Positions 1 to 8,869 of a stretch of 64,000 bases of DNA are shown in pieces. Source of the stretch: Puia sp. GTDB taxonomy: Bacteria; Bacteroidota; Bacteroidia; Chitinophagales; Chitinophagaceae. The notes beneath the pieces were generated by a model. That model did no database searches. It saw only the letters and a list, made by a program, of their open reading frames with translations, and was not told where the DNA came from. The stretch covers positions 455,730-519,729 of the forward strand of contig JARLGZ010000269.1 of the NCBI GenBank assembly GCA_031292515.1, given 5' to 3'. Position 1 is the stretch's first letter, and every line of letters begins with the position of its first letter. Made by a program: the position numbers and the translations under genes.

Positions 1-272
1 ATGATACACGGGAAAAAAAGATATTGAGAGAAAGAGATATTGAGAGAAAGATACATTGAGAGAAAGATTGAAAGAAGGAAATGTCGGAAGAAGGAAATGT
101 CGGGAGAAAGGCATCCCGGGAGAAAGAACATTGACCGGAAAAGATATCGTAAAAAAAGAAACGCCGGAAACGATAAAAATCGGAGTTGAGGCAACTGATT
201 CGTTTTTTTATCGTATTCTAATAAAAAGGAATATCAGCACGACCGGAAGAATATCCTAATATTTTGCAGTAT
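1..272. repeat. Degenerate tandem-repeat region upstream of the first gene
   Basis: Purine-rich sequence made of decaying copies of a roughly 15-16 bp unit of the type GATATTGAGAGAAAGA in positions 15-75, then GGAAATGTCGGAAGAA-like units up to about 130. A short open frame runs through it (56-259), but its composition is simply that of the repeat and I do not regard it as a gene. The upstream gene lies outside the window, so I cannot say whether this is a 3' or 5' flank. Confidence 0.5.
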
Positions 273-713
273 ATGTTAAAAATAGCCTGGTTTACAATCC
301 TCATCACCTGCTTCTCCGCTGCAGACTGGCATACGGATCTGAAAGAAGCGGAACAACTGGCGACAAAAGAACATCGTCATATCCTCCTGAATTTTTCCGG
401 AAGCGATTGGTGCGGCCCCTGCATGCGGCTTCGAAAGGAAATTTTTGAAAGCGCCGTTTTCAAAGAGATGGCCGACACGCAACTTGTGCTGGTGAACGCA
501 GACTTTCCGCGGAATAAGAAGAACCAGCTGTCGGCGCAGCAGCAACGACTGAACGATGCGATGGCAGACCGGTATAATTCACAAGGCAAATTCCCCTATA
601 CCGTTTTATTGGACGCAAACGGGAGAGTCCTGCGCGAATGGGACGGCCTTCCAAATATGACGCCCGAAGCATTCACGGTCGACGTCAGAAATGGCATCTA
701 TGCCGACAGATAA
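273..713 (+). CDS. Exported thioredoxin-like protein
   Basis: A 146-residue thioredoxin-fold protein with a hydrophobic N-terminus (residues 2-17) that should direct export, so it probably acts in the periplasm as a thiol-disulfide oxidoreductase. The redox motif WCGPC sits near residue 47 after a typical FSGSDW strand, and a cis-proline region (FPYTVLLD) follows around residue 110. I chose ATG 273 over the upstream TTG at 264 because it puts the hydrophobic signal at the extreme N-terminus. Its 3' end overlaps the start of the flavin transferase gene by 23 nt, which indicates translational coupling. It is the first gene of a five-gene cluster, where it may keep the cysteines of the DUF4266 protein reduced; that role is inference. 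Confidence 0.85.
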   Translation: MLKIAWFTILITCFSAADWHTDLKEAEQLATKEHRHILLNFSGSDWCGPCMRLRKEIFESAVFKEMADTQLVLVNADFPRNKKNQLSAQQQRLNDAMADRYNSQGKFPYTVLLDANGRVLREWDGLPNMTPEAFTVDVRNGIYADR

Positions 714-1662
714 CGATAACGATCGCAAGAATAGTCAGCCGGCAGTCTATCACAAGAGCCTGTTGCTGATGGGCAACAATTTCCAGATCAGCGCGGTCGG
801 AGAAAGCGAACACTGGGCCTTCGAAAGGATCGACGCAGCCATCGCGGAGATCCGGCGAATCGAAAGCCTGCTTACGACCTACCGGGATGACAGCGAGACC
901 AACCTGATCAACAGAAACGCAGGTGTCGCGCCCGTGACCGTCAGCGCGGAAACTTTCGGGATCATCCGGCGCTCGATCAGGATATCGGCGATCACACAGG
1001 GCGCCTTCGATATCAGCTATGGTTCGGTAGACAAACGATTGTGGAATTTCGATACCCATATGCAAAGACTTCCCGACAGGGAGACGGCAAAAAAAATGGT
1101 GCGGCTGATCAACTACCGCAATATCCTCCTCGACCCGGAGAAAACGACCGTCTTCCTGAAAGAGAAGGGCATGCGCATCGGTTTCGGAGGCATCGGGAAA
1201 GGCTATGCGGCGGAAAGAGCCAAAAGCATCATGATGGAACGGGGCGCCGACAGCGGAATCGTAAATGCTTCCGGCGATCTGGCCGCCTGGGGATACCAAC
1301 CGGACGGAAAACCCTGGACCATCGGGATCGCCAACCCCAATTCGGCGGGACAGATCTTTTCTTATATGAATATCACCAATATGGCCCTGGCCACATCCGG
1401 CAACTATGAGAAATACATCATGATCGACGGAAAAAAATATTCGCACACGATCGACCCGAGGACCGGCCTCCCCATCAGGGGGATCAAAAGCGTGACCATC
1501 ATCTCTCCGAATGCGGAGGTGGCGGACGCCATGGCCACCCCCGTCATGATCATGGGCATCCGCGCCGGTCTCGATATGATCGACCAGATCAAAGAAATCG
1601 AAGCCATCGTCATCGACGACGACGACCGGATACATACATCGAAAAATATTCACTTCACATAA
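691..1662 (+). CDS. apbE: FAD:protein FMN transferase (ApbE family)
   Basis: This 323-residue protein carries the ApbE signatures in order: GGIGKGYAAERA (about 170-181), VNASGDLAAWG (about 190-200), YSHTIDPRTGLP (about 250-261) and ADAMATPVMIMG near the end. ApbE enzymes move FMN from FAD onto a Thr/Ser of target proteins, normally outside the cytoplasm. Oddly, no signal peptide or lipobox is visible: the N-terminus is polar (MASMPTDNDND), and no start codon lies further upstream in this frame before a stop. Either the enzyme is cytoplasmic, or an upstream signal has been lost in the overlap with the thioredoxin gene. The family call is firm; the target is unknown, with the DUF4266 and DUF3570 neighbours as candidates. 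Confidence 0.92.
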   Translation: MASMPTDNDNDRKNSQPAVYHKSLLLMGNNFQISAVGESEHWAFERIDAAIAEIRRIESLLTTYRDDSETNLINRNAGVAPVTVSAETFGIIRRSIRISAITQGAFDISYGSVDKRLWNFDTHMQRLPDRETAKKMVRLINYRNILLDPEKTTVFLKEKGMRIGFGGIGKGYAAERAKSIMMERGADSGIVNASGDLAAWGYQPDGKPWTIGIANPNSAGQIFSYMNITNMALATSGNYEKYIMIDGKKYSHTIDPRTGLPIRGIKSVTIISPNAEVADAMATPVMIMGIRAGLDMIDQIKEIEAIVIDDDDRIHTSKNIHFT

Positions 1663-1701
1663 AAACCGGTTCCGGGAAAGGATTCAAATAAAAAAACTGT
1701 C

Positions 1702-1920
1702 ATGACAAAAAAAATGAAATGGAGCGCCATACTGCTCGGAGGGATGCTGGCTGCATCCTGTGCCCACGTAAAAGAATACCAGAAAAGCAGGATCAACGAC
1801 TCGGAGATGACCCTGGCAAACAGGAAGGTCGAGAAGACAGAACTAAATGCACAATCCTACCGGGAAGGCTCCTCTGGCGCCAATGGCGGCAAGACCGGCG
1901 GCGGATGCGGATGCAACTAA
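1702..1920 (+). CDS. DUF4266 small lipoprotein with Cys-Gly-Cys-Asn C-terminus
   Basis: A 72-residue lipoprotein: a hydrophobic signal ends in the lipobox LAAS-C20, followed by a short polar linker and a Gly-rich tail ending GGGCGCN (Cys69, Cys71). This is the DUF4266 pattern, which I know as a family without an assigned function that lies beside DUF3570 and ApbE genes. Residues 54-60 (REGSSGA) resemble the flavinylation consensus D-x-x-S/T-G-A-S/T, but the acceptor position is Asn61 rather than Thr/Ser, so the match is incomplete. The terminal CxC could bind a metal or form a redox disulfide with the upstream thioredoxin-like protein; that is inference. Confidence 0.85.
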   Translation: MTKKMKWSAILLGGMLAASCAHVKEYQKSRINDSEMTLANRKVEKTELNAQSYREGSSGANGGKTGGGCGCN

Positions 1921-1945
1921 TAACTAATCAACCGAAATACACGGC

Positions 1946-3247
1946 ATGAAAAAAATCTGTCTCACCGTAGTCGGCATGTATTGCATGCTGCTCCACGCAT
2001 TTTCACAGGTTAGCCCCAAAGACTCTTCCTCCTACGCACCCAGAAAATTGAAACTGGATGAAGTGAACCTCGTCTCCAGCTATTACAACCAGACCGCCGA
2101 CAAATCCGCGGTCATGGGCGGCAGGACCGACGCCAAAGGAATCGGGGACGTGACCGATCTGGCAAATGGCCTCGATATCACCTTCATCGGCTGGGATGGG
2201 AAGAAACGGAAAAATACCCTGACCGCTGGCCTCGGCGTCGACTACCATACCGCGGCTTCGCAGGCTTACGTAGACTCCAGCGGACGCGCCCGCAACAATG
2301 GCACCCGGATCTATCCTACGCTGGACTGGACGATCGAAAATGAGAAGACGGGAACAGGCTTCGGTCTCGGCGCTTATTATTCCGCCGAACACAACTACTA
2401 CCACTCCATCGGCCTGAATACCTCTTTTTCAAAGAAGACGAAAAACAACGGCGAGTTCAGTACAAAACTCACCGGTTACTTCGACAATATCAAGATGATA
2501 CGTCCCTCTGAGTTCGTACCCATCGATTCGATAAAGACGGTCACCTCGACGCCCGCGGATAGCATCGTCTACATCACTACCGCCAGCGGCCGCACCGAAG
2601 CCGTTAACTATGGCACCGGCCAGGTAGTGAGCAAAGGCTCCAGACCGGTCATCCCGTCGAGATCCCGGGATACCTATACCGCGTCCTTCTCCTTCTCCCA
2701 GGTCATCAACGCCCGCCTGCAAGGCAGCATTACCACCGACCTGGTCTACCAGAGCGGCTATCTCGGGCTGCCCTTTCACAGGGTCTATTTCAATACGGGA
2801 AAGGACACCATAGAGAATCTGCCCTCGCAACGCTTTAAATTTCCCATCGGTCTCCGCCTGAACTATTTCCTCGGGGACAGGGTCATCCTGCGAACTTATT
2901 ATCGGTTCTATGTCGATAACTGGGGACTGGTATCGCATACCGCAAGCCTGGAAGTGCCGGTGAAGATTACCCCATTCTTCTCCATATCGCCCTTCTACCG
3001 CTATTATACACAGACAGCCGCCAACTATTTCGCCCCCTATGAGAAGCACTCCGAACAGGATACCTACTACACCAGCAACTATGCCCTGGCGGCTTTTTCC
3101 AGCCAGTCATTCGGCGCCGGCCTGCGACTCGCTCCGCCACGAGGGATCCTGGGCAGCCTGAATATGATCGAAATCCGTTATGGCCATTACACACAGACCA
3201 CCGACCTGGTCTCCGACGTCATTTCTCTCAACCTGAAATTTAAATAG
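1946..3247 (+). CDS. DUF3570 outer-membrane beta-barrel protein
   Basis: A 433-residue protein with a signal peptide (about residues 1-20, cleaved after AFSQ) and a body rich in alternating aromatic/polar beta-strands ending in FK, as expected of an outer-membrane barrel. The sequence fits DUF3570, an uncharacterised family that accompanies DUF4266 and ApbE. A conserved-looking segment VMGGRTDAKGIGDVTD lies just after the signal. It starts 25 nt after the DUF4266 gene, and its TAG stop overlaps the GTG start of the next gene by one base, so the genes are almost certainly cotranscribed. A role as the outer-membrane partner of the DUF4266 lipoprotein is inferred from context only. Confidence 0.85.
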   Translation: MKKICLTVVGMYCMLLHAFSQVSPKDSSSYAPRKLKLDEVNLVSSYYNQTADKSAVMGGRTDAKGIGDVTDLANGLDITFIGWDGKKRKNTLTAGLGVDYHTAASQAYVDSSGRARNNGTRIYPTLDWTIENEKTGTGFGLGAYYSAEHNYYHSIGLNTSFSKKTKNNGEFSTKLTGYFDNIKMIRPSEFVPIDSIKTVTSTPADSIVYITTASGRTEAVNYGTGQVVSKGSRPVIPSRSRDTYTASFSFSQVINARLQGSITTDLVYQSGYLGLPFHRVYFNTGKDTIENLPSQRFKFPIGLRLNYFLGDRVILRTYYRFYVDNWGLVSHTASLEVPVKITPFFSISPFYRYYTQTAANYFAPYEKHSEQDTYYTSNYALAAFSSQSFGAGLRLAPPRGILGSLNMIEIRYGHYTQTTDLVSDVISLNLKFK

Positions 3248-4533
3248 TGTGGCGGATCGTCAAAAACAGCAGCCGGATTGCCGATGCGGTGGGCCGGGTT
3301 TTTAAAACCAGCGGCGGAGTCCTCGCGAGCTGTCTTTTTTGCAGCCTCACGGCCCGGACGCAGCCGGGGTCTCCAAACCCGTCGAATACATCCAATCCGC
3401 CGGCAAAAGGTATTTTCAAACAATCCGATCTGATCGGCATTTTTCATACGGCCTTTCACATCCCTGCCCGCAAACCCGTGAGAGTCGAAGGCAAAACCAT
3501 CTATTTCTCGTTCGTTCCCGGCGGAGACCAGACCGGCTCTCCCGGAACCGCCTTCCTCACATCCACGACCGCCGCCTTTTACGCCGGCGACCGGAACAGC
3601 TCTTTTCTGTCGAATATCACCTTTTCACCTTATCTGACCTTTAAAGGCCGCTTTGGATATACGCTTCGCTCCAACATCTGGACCAATCGGAATGAGTGGG
3701 ATATCCTGGGAGATATCCGCTTCCTCTATTACCCGCAATATACCTGGGGCCTGGGCGGAAACCCGGCTCATAGCAACAGCCTCCTGGTCTCCTACAAATA
3801 CGTCCGTTTCTACCAGACCTTCCTGAAAAGGATACGTCCCTATCTTTTTGCCGGATTTGGATACCATTTCGACGACCACTTCGATATGGACACGATGGGC
3901 GATTCGACCCTCCTCCAGCGATTCACGGGCTACCACTACGGTACCGGCAGCAGTGAAAACTCCCTGTCATCGGGTATCTCCGTAAACCTGTTGTATGACT
4001 CCCGCAGAAACCCGGTCAACCCCATCCCGGGTTTCTATGGCAACCTCGTCTATCGGTTTAACCCCACATTCCTCGGGAGCAATTCTTACTGGCATTCCCT
4101 GTACGCCGATATCCGCCGGTATATTCCCTTTAGCCATACCCGGCAAAATATGCTGGCTTTTTGGACTTTCTACTGGACCACCCTCAGCAATCACGCACCC
4201 TACCTGGACCTCCCCAGCCTGGGCTGGGACCCCTACCAGCAGCGGTCTGGGAGGGGATTCGAACAGAACCGCTACCGCGGTAACCGGCTTTTCTACCTCG
4301 AAGGGGAATATCGCCGGGATCTTACAGCCAATGGATTACTCGGATTCGTATTGTTCTCCAATCTCAATGCCGTCTCGGAACCCGTCAGTCACCGGTTTGA
4401 ATATCTGCACCCTGCCGGTGGCGGCGGCCTGCGTATCCGGTTCAACAGGCAGTCCGGCACCAACCTGGCCCTTGACTATGGTTTCAGCAGGAACTATAGC
4501 GCCTTTTACCTGAATCTCGGAGAAACATTCTGA
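3247..4533 (+). CDS. BamA/TamA-like outer-membrane barrel protein without POTRA domains
   Basis: A 428-residue Omp85-type protein. The C-terminal two thirds is a beta-barrel with features of the bacterial surface antigen family: a strand-turn DSRRNPVNPIPGFY (about 255-268), a loop GRGFEQNRYRGNR (about 335-347) at the position of the conserved loop-6 motif, and a terminal aromatic residue. There is no room for POTRA repeats, so it is a stand-alone barrel rather than BamA itself. Translation starts at GTG 3247, overlapping the upstream stop codon. The N-terminal 40 residues are poorly hydrophobic except VLASCLFCSLTA, which may be the signal. Which substrate it helps insert or export is unknown. 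Confidence 0.75.
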   Translation: MWRIVKNSSRIADAVGRVFKTSGGVLASCLFCSLTARTQPGSPNPSNTSNPPAKGIFKQSDLIGIFHTAFHIPARKPVRVEGKTIYFSFVPGGDQTGSPGTAFLTSTTAAFYAGDRNSSFLSNITFSPYLTFKGRFGYTLRSNIWTNRNEWDILGDIRFLYYPQYTWGLGGNPAHSNSLLVSYKYVRFYQTFLKRIRPYLFAGFGYHFDDHFDMDTMGDSTLLQRFTGYHYGTGSSENSLSSGISVNLLYDSRRNPVNPIPGFYGNLVYRFNPTFLGSNSYWHSLYADIRRYIPFSHTRQNMLAFWTFYWTTLSNHAPYLDLPSLGWDPYQQRSGRGFEQNRYRGNRLFYLEGEYRRDLTANGLLGFVLFSNLNAVSEPVSHRFEYLHPAGGGGLRIRFNRQSGTNLALDYGFSRNYSAFYLNLGETF

Positions 4534-4603
4534 CGGTTGTGTCTTTTAGGCGACGGGGTCCTGCTGGTCCCCGGGATCATTTGTGACTTATCTTTACCGA
4601 TCT

Positions 4604-5848
4604 ATGTCCCACACAGCCATCTGGATCCTCTCATTGATATCGATAGCAGGCGTCATCATCCGGCCTTTCAAAACACCGGAAGTCGCGTGGGCCGTCACCG
4701 GCGCCGTACTTTTGGTCCTGCTCGGTCTGATATCCCCTTCCGACGGCCTCAGGGGAATCGCGAATGGGACCGATGTCTACCTGTTTTTGACCGGGATGAT
4801 GCTGCTCGCAGAGACGGCGCGCGAAGAGAAACTCTTTGACTGGCTGGCGGCTCACGCCACCAAATGGGCCAAGGGATCCCCCAAAAGACTGTTCCTCCTG
4901 ATCTATGGGGTAGGAGTCGTGGTCACCGCCTTTTTATCGAATGATGCCACAGCCGTGGTCCTGACCCCCGCCGTAGCCGCGGCCGTCAAAGCGGCGAAAG
5001 TGGAGAAACCACTGCCTTACCTGTTAATTTGCGCATTCATCGCCAACGCGGCTTCTTTCCTCCTGCCTATCTCCAACCCGGCGAACCTGGTGATCTATGG
5101 CCGCCAACTGCCGCCCCTGCTTGAGTGGATTCCGCAATATATCCTGCCCTCGGTCTTCGCCATCGTCGTCACCTGTCTGGGATTGTATTTTACACAGAGA
5201 AAGGAGTTGAAAGGGCAAGTGGAAACCGATATCCCGGTACCCGCTCTGTCGGGAGGAGCAAAGACAGCGCTTGCAGGCATCGCGGTAACAGCATTTGTCC
5301 TGCTCATCTCCTCGGCCCTCGATAGTCCGCTGGGTCTCCCGACCGCGATTACAGGGGTGCTGGTATCGGCCATCGTCCTTCTTTGGACAAAAAAGAAGCC
5401 CTGGACCATACTGAAAGGAATATCCTGGTCCGTGATTCCACTCGTGGCAGGCCTGTTTGTAATCGTCGAGGCGCTCAATAAGACCGGGCTGATCCGTACC
5501 CTTGTTTCCACCCTTCAGCAAAGTGTCGGCCGTTCTGTAACCGCTGCCGCCTGGGGCAGCGGCATCGTCACCGCCTTTGCCGCCAACCTCATGAACAACC
5601 TGCCTGCCGGCCTCATAGCAGGCAATACCATCCAGGCCGGGCAGGTGCCCGCCATCATAAAAACAGCAACCCTGATCGGTATAGATTTGGGGCCCAATCT
5701 CTCCATAACCGGTTCTCTCGCCACCATCCTCTGGCTGGTGGCCTTGCGGCGGGAAGGACAGCACATCAGCGCCTGGACCTTCCTGAAACTGGGCTGCCTG
5801 GTCATGACCACAGCCCTCCTGTCTTCCCTCGCAGCCCTTTGGTTGTGA
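4604..5848 (+). CDS. ArsB/SLC13-type anion permease
   Basis: A 414-residue integral membrane protein with about ten hydrophobic segments. Conserved ion-transporter signatures are visible: FLSNDATAVVLTPAV (about 109-123) and LPISNPANLVIYG (about 150-162), both characteristic of the ArsB/NhaD/CitM superfamily. The usual annotation is arsenic transporter, but no arsR, arsC or arsA neighbour is present, so the true substrate is open. ATG 4604 was preferred over the GTG at 4583. A TATCTTTA sequence (one mismatch to the -7 consensus) ends 7 nt before it, consistent with its own, possibly leaderless, transcript. Confidence 0.8.
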   Translation: MSHTAIWILSLISIAGVIIRPFKTPEVAWAVTGAVLLVLLGLISPSDGLRGIANGTDVYLFLTGMMLLAETAREEKLFDWLAAHATKWAKGSPKRLFLLIYGVGVVVTAFLSNDATAVVLTPAVAAAVKAAKVEKPLPYLLICAFIANAASFLLPISNPANLVIYGRQLPPLLEWIPQYILPSVFAIVVTCLGLYFTQRKELKGQVETDIPVPALSGGAKTALAGIAVTAFVLLISSALDSPLGLPTAITGVLVSAIVLLWTKKKPWTILKGISWSVIPLVAGLFVIVEALNKTGLIRTLVSTLQQSVGRSVTAAAWGSGIVTAFAANLMNNLPAGLIAGNTIQAGQVPAIIKTATLIGIDLGPNLSITGSLATILWLVALRREGQHISAWTFLKLGCLVMTTALLSSLAALWL

Positions 5849-5905
5849 TAGTCACCCCGAGGTCCCATTTCCGCTGCCCATACCGCCACAATGGTTGAAA
5901 GCCGC

Positions 5906-5936
5906 AAAAAAAGGCCGCCCCGTAAACGGGCGGCCA
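5906..5936 (-). terminator. Intrinsic terminator of htrA
   Basis: A perfect 8-bp GC stem (5913-5920 pairing with 5928-5935, loop of 7) followed on the minus strand by a run of seven T. It lies 30 nt beyond the htrA stop codon and faces the end of the plus-strand permease gene. Confidence 0.8.
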
Positions 5937-5965
5937 GGAACCCTATTATGAAAACAAAAAGAAAC

Positions 5966-7471
5966 TTATTTCTTAAAGTCGTTGATTCCGTAATAATACA
6001 CATCCTTGCCATTCGGGTAGACCCCTTCGAGCTGGAAATTGCTGTTTTGCCTGCTCAACGCCTCCCTGAGCTCATCGACACTCTTCACCGGGATACCACC
6101 CACCTTCGTGATGATGAAACCGGGATGCATATTGGTCTGGCTGCCGATAACGCCCTCATGGATATTGTTGACCACGACGCCTCCGCTGATACCCATCCTG
6201 GCAGCGTCTTCCCGGCTAAGATCCGAGAACTCCGCACCCAAGGATTCGACGGCGGCTGATTTCATACTGGCGAAACTGCCCATCTTATTCTTCAGCACGG
6301 CCTGAGCGGTCTGCTCCGATCCATTACGCAGGTAGGTGATCTTTATGGCATCTCCCGGCTTCTGCCTGGCGATCAGCTCGGCCAGTTGTGCGTCGGAATT
6401 GACGGATACGTCGTTGATCCGGACGATCACATCCCCTTTCTTAATCCCGGCCTCACCGGCAGCCCCGTTCGGGTCCACCTCGATCACATACACGCCATCC
6501 ACATCGCTGTTGATACCCAGCTCCTTCTTCTTCGAATCCTCCAATCCTTCAGGCGCCATGCTGATACCGAGATAGCCCCGCTGGACAGAACCGAATTTCA
6601 TGATATCCCCGATCACCTTCTTCATCAGGTTGGAAGGAACGGCATACGCATAGCCGGCAAAGGATCCTGTCGGAGAGGCGATCGCCGAGTTGATGGCAAT
6701 CAATTCCCCGTTTGTGTTGACCAGGGCTCCTCCGCTGCTGCCCGGGTTGACGGCGGCATCCGTCTGGATAAAAGATTCGACAGGGGCGCTGGCATGCGTA
6801 TTAATGCCGATATTCCTCGATTTGGCGCTTACAATCCCCTGCGTGACCGTGACGTCCAGGTTCAAAGGATAGCCAATGGCCAATACCCACTGCCCCAGCT
6901 TCACCTCATCCGAATTCCCGATGGTCATGACGGGCAGATTCCTGGCATCGATCTTTATCAGCGCCAGGTCCGTGTTCGGATCGGTACCGATCACCTTGGC
7001 GGCATAGTTCTTCCGGTTATTGAGGGTCACCGTGATCTCGGTGGCGCCATTTACCACATGGTTGTTGGTGACGATATAACCGTCCTCGCTGACCACCACG
7101 CCCGAACCGGATGCGCGCTGATCGGGCGTCTGACCCCCGCGCCCGCCGCCATCTCCAAAGAATCTCTTAAACAGGTCTCCGCCAGGCATGTCGCCAAAAG
7201 GATTCTGATCCCCCTGATCGGGAGATTCCTGACCCGCGACCTGTTTGTAGCGGGTGGTTGTCTTAATATGAACTACAGCCGGGACCGCCGCCGAAGCAGC
7301 CTTCTCAAAATCGACCGGCTGGGTTGCCGTCGGGGTGTAGGATGTCTTAAAGACCGGCGTCCGGGTCGTGTCCGTCACACTGTTAAAGGGCGCTTTCCCA
7401 TTGGCAAATAATAAAGACCCCCCGATGACTGCAATCGCACCAAGGAGCATCGCCTTGCTTTTCATTTTCAT
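5966..7471 (-). CDS. htrA: HtrA/DegP-type periplasmic serine protease
   Basis: A 501-residue protein with an N-terminal signal/anchor segment (about 5-24), a trypsin-like domain and two PDZ domains. The catalytic triad is visible as His138 (TNNHVV), Asp168 (NTDLALIKI) and Ser246 (NPGSSGGAL). A Gly-rich, acidic linker (about 80-118) precedes the protease core. PDZ1 covers about 285-385 and PDZ2 about 400-490, with PDZ2 more divergent. The family degrades and refolds misfolded envelope proteins under stress. It is a single-gene unit with its own terminator downstream. Confidence 0.93.
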   Translation of the reverse strand: MKMKSKAMLLGAIAVIGGSLLFANGKAPFNSVTDTTRTPVFKTSYTPTATQPVDFEKAASAAVPAVVHIKTTTRYKQVAGQESPDQGDQNPFGDMPGGDLFKRFFGDGGGRGGQTPDQRASGSGVVVSEDGYIVTNNHVVNGATEITVTLNNRKNYAAKVIGTDPNTDLALIKIDARNLPVMTIGNSDEVKLGQWVLAIGYPLNLDVTVTQGIVSAKSRNIGINTHASAPVESFIQTDAAVNPGSSGGALVNTNGELIAINSAIASPTGSFAGYAYAVPSNLMKKVIGDIMKFGSVQRGYLGISMAPEGLEDSKKKELGINSDVDGVYVIEVDPNGAAGEAGIKKGDVIVRINDVSVNSDAQLAELIARQKPGDAIKITYLRNGSEQTAQAVLKNKMGSFASMKSAAVESLGAEFSDLSREDAARMGISGGVVVNNIHEGVIGSQTNMHPGFIITKVGGIPVKSVDELREALSRQNSNFQLEGVYPNGKDVYYYGINDFKK

Positions 7472-7770
7472 TTTTATGGTTTATTGTTTTTTAAAAATCA
7501 GATTACGCCATATCCAACGATGTACGAAGAATATCGTTTGAAAAGACCTGTTAATAAAAAGATAAACCGGGAATCGATGAAAGTCAATGCGGAAAAGGGT
7601 TTTGCCCGTTTTGCGTATCGTTAAAACTTTTGTAAATACGGACCGGCGCGTCCGGAATGTCCGAAAAAATTCGTAGATGGCTATTGCCAATGGGTAGATG
7701 GCTGATGCTGATTTCCGGATGGCTGATGCCAGTTCGCGGATCGCCGATGCTAATTCCTGGATCGCTGTTG
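7472..7770. repeat. Intergenic region with degenerate 24-bp tandem repeat
   Basis: From about 7670 to 7800 the plus strand reads as five or six decaying copies of a unit of roughly 24 bp built on GGATGGCTGATGCTAATTC; the last copy encodes the C-terminal residues of the minus-strand gene ending at 7771. The rest (7472-7650) is AT-rich and should hold the htrA promoter, but I see no clear TAnnTTTG element. Confidence 0.5.
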
Positions 7771-8577
7771 CTAATTCGTAGCTGGCTGTTGCTTGCTGGT
7801 TGTAGTGTCGGGGTGCTCCCTCTTCCAGTTCTCGGAAAAGGTTTTGGCGGATTCCGAGATGAACTGGTAATATTGATAATCGGTCTCGAAGGTCTGCAGA
7901 AACTCATAGGACGGCCGGTACTCGCGCATAAAAGTGTCGATGGCCGGAGGCTCCAGACCCGTGATCCTTTTCACAAGCGTCTTCGAGAACCGGTGGTCTA
8001 TATATTTATCCCTCTCCTCCTCCTCGAGGCGTTTCTGGAAAGCTTCCATCCGGCGATTCGCCGCGGCATCGAAGAAGATCAGATCGAAATCGAGACCCAC
8101 ACCCAGGCCCGCACCCCGCTGCTTCATTTTCATGTTGTCCACCATACCGCGGTCATAATCGAAGACCTTTTTATACTCTTTCCTGGTCTGCAGGGAGTCG
8201 AGCTTATAATTCTTGGACCATACGAGCACTGTCGCCATCGTATCGGCGTCCACCTGCAGACTCATATCGAAGGGAACACCGGCATTTAATTGGTTGACGG
8301 CGAATTTGGAAGTAGGCTTGCCCAGATAAGAGAAATAGATCGAATCCCGCATGGACAACCGGATATGATAGCGCCCGGCCGAATCGGTCATGGTGCCGGC
8401 GCCCGAAGTGGCCACTACGCTCACCCCCGCCATCGGGAAAGACTGGGAACGATCATATACCGTCCCTTTGACGTCTATCCGGTCTATTTGTCCGATCGCA
8501 GGGAGGGCAGACGCCGTCAGCAGGAATAAAAAGAATACTGTAAAATAATTCTTTGGCAAAAGTTTTGGGTTTATCAA
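7771..8577 (-). CDS. Secreted carboxypeptidase-like regulatory domain protein
   Basis: A 268-residue protein with a signal peptide (about 10-30, ending PAIGQ) and a CarboxypepD_reg-like beta-sandwich (about 35-110; VKGTVYDRSQSFPMAGVSVVATSGAGTMTDSAGRYHI is the typical opening, given here only as a pattern of short strands). The C-terminal half is charged and probably helical (MEAFQKRLEEEERDKYIDHRF region). Such proteins are common in Bacteroidota envelopes; the domain resembles the plug-side domain of TonB-dependent transporters, but no barrel follows. No ATG precedes the domain: the best start is a TTG at 8577 (or 8559), so the exact N-terminus is uncertain. No partner gene is evident. Confidence 0.75.
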   Translation of the reverse strand: MINPKLLPKNYFTVFFLFLLTASALPAIGQIDRIDVKGTVYDRSQSFPMAGVSVVATSGAGTMTDSAGRYHIRLSMRDSIYFSYLGKPTSKFAVNQLNAGVPFDMSLQVDADTMATVLVWSKNYKLDSLQTRKEYKKVFDYDRGMVDNMKMKQRGAGLGVGLDFDLIFFDAAANRRMEAFQKRLEEEERDKYIDHRFSKTLVKRITGLEPPAIDTFMREYRPSYEFLQTFETDYQYYQFISESAKTFSENWKREHPDTTTSKQQPATN

Positions 8578-8869
8578 GCCCGAAAACTACGCCATGACAA
8601 ATTGATAACCCAAAAACAAGGGGGCTTTTAACAATTATTTTTTTGTTTCCTACAGGCCCGAACCGTCGCCGGCATTAATTTATATAAATATTATTTAATT
8701 TGTTTTCGTTCGCCCCCGGATTTTGGCGGTTCACCGATTTTCAGGATTTTTTAATGCGGGTGGTTTGCCTTTCGCACCGATCGCGGCCACCTTCTCAATA
8801 CGACCGCGTCATTATCCGATGCCGCCGCCGGGAATAGACCGGGACGGGATGATGAGAGATCCGTACCCG
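8578..8869. other. Intergenic region, AT-rich, no gene seen
   Basis: About 290 bases between two minus-strand genes. The part next to the regulatory-domain gene (8600-8700) is strongly AT-rich and probably carries its promoter; no consensus -7 element could be fixed. The remainder (8700-8869) holds no convincing open frame, repeat or hairpin. Confidence 0.4.

Noticed and set aside
56..259. 67-residue open frame at the window start
   Set aside because: It follows a degenerate purine-rich tandem repeat and shows no protein-like composition or family.
685..1653. Long minus-strand frame of 322 codons opposite apbE
   Set aside because: It is an antisense shadow: the plus-strand frame carries all ApbE motifs.
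4604..5848. Part of an arsenic resistance operon
   Set aside because: No arsR, arsA or arsC gene is adjacent; only the transporter family can be supported.
6386..7411. 341-codon plus-strand frame opposite htrA
   Set aside because: Antisense shadow of a gene with an intact catalytic triad; the His/Asp/Arg-rich composition is typical of reversed coding DNA.
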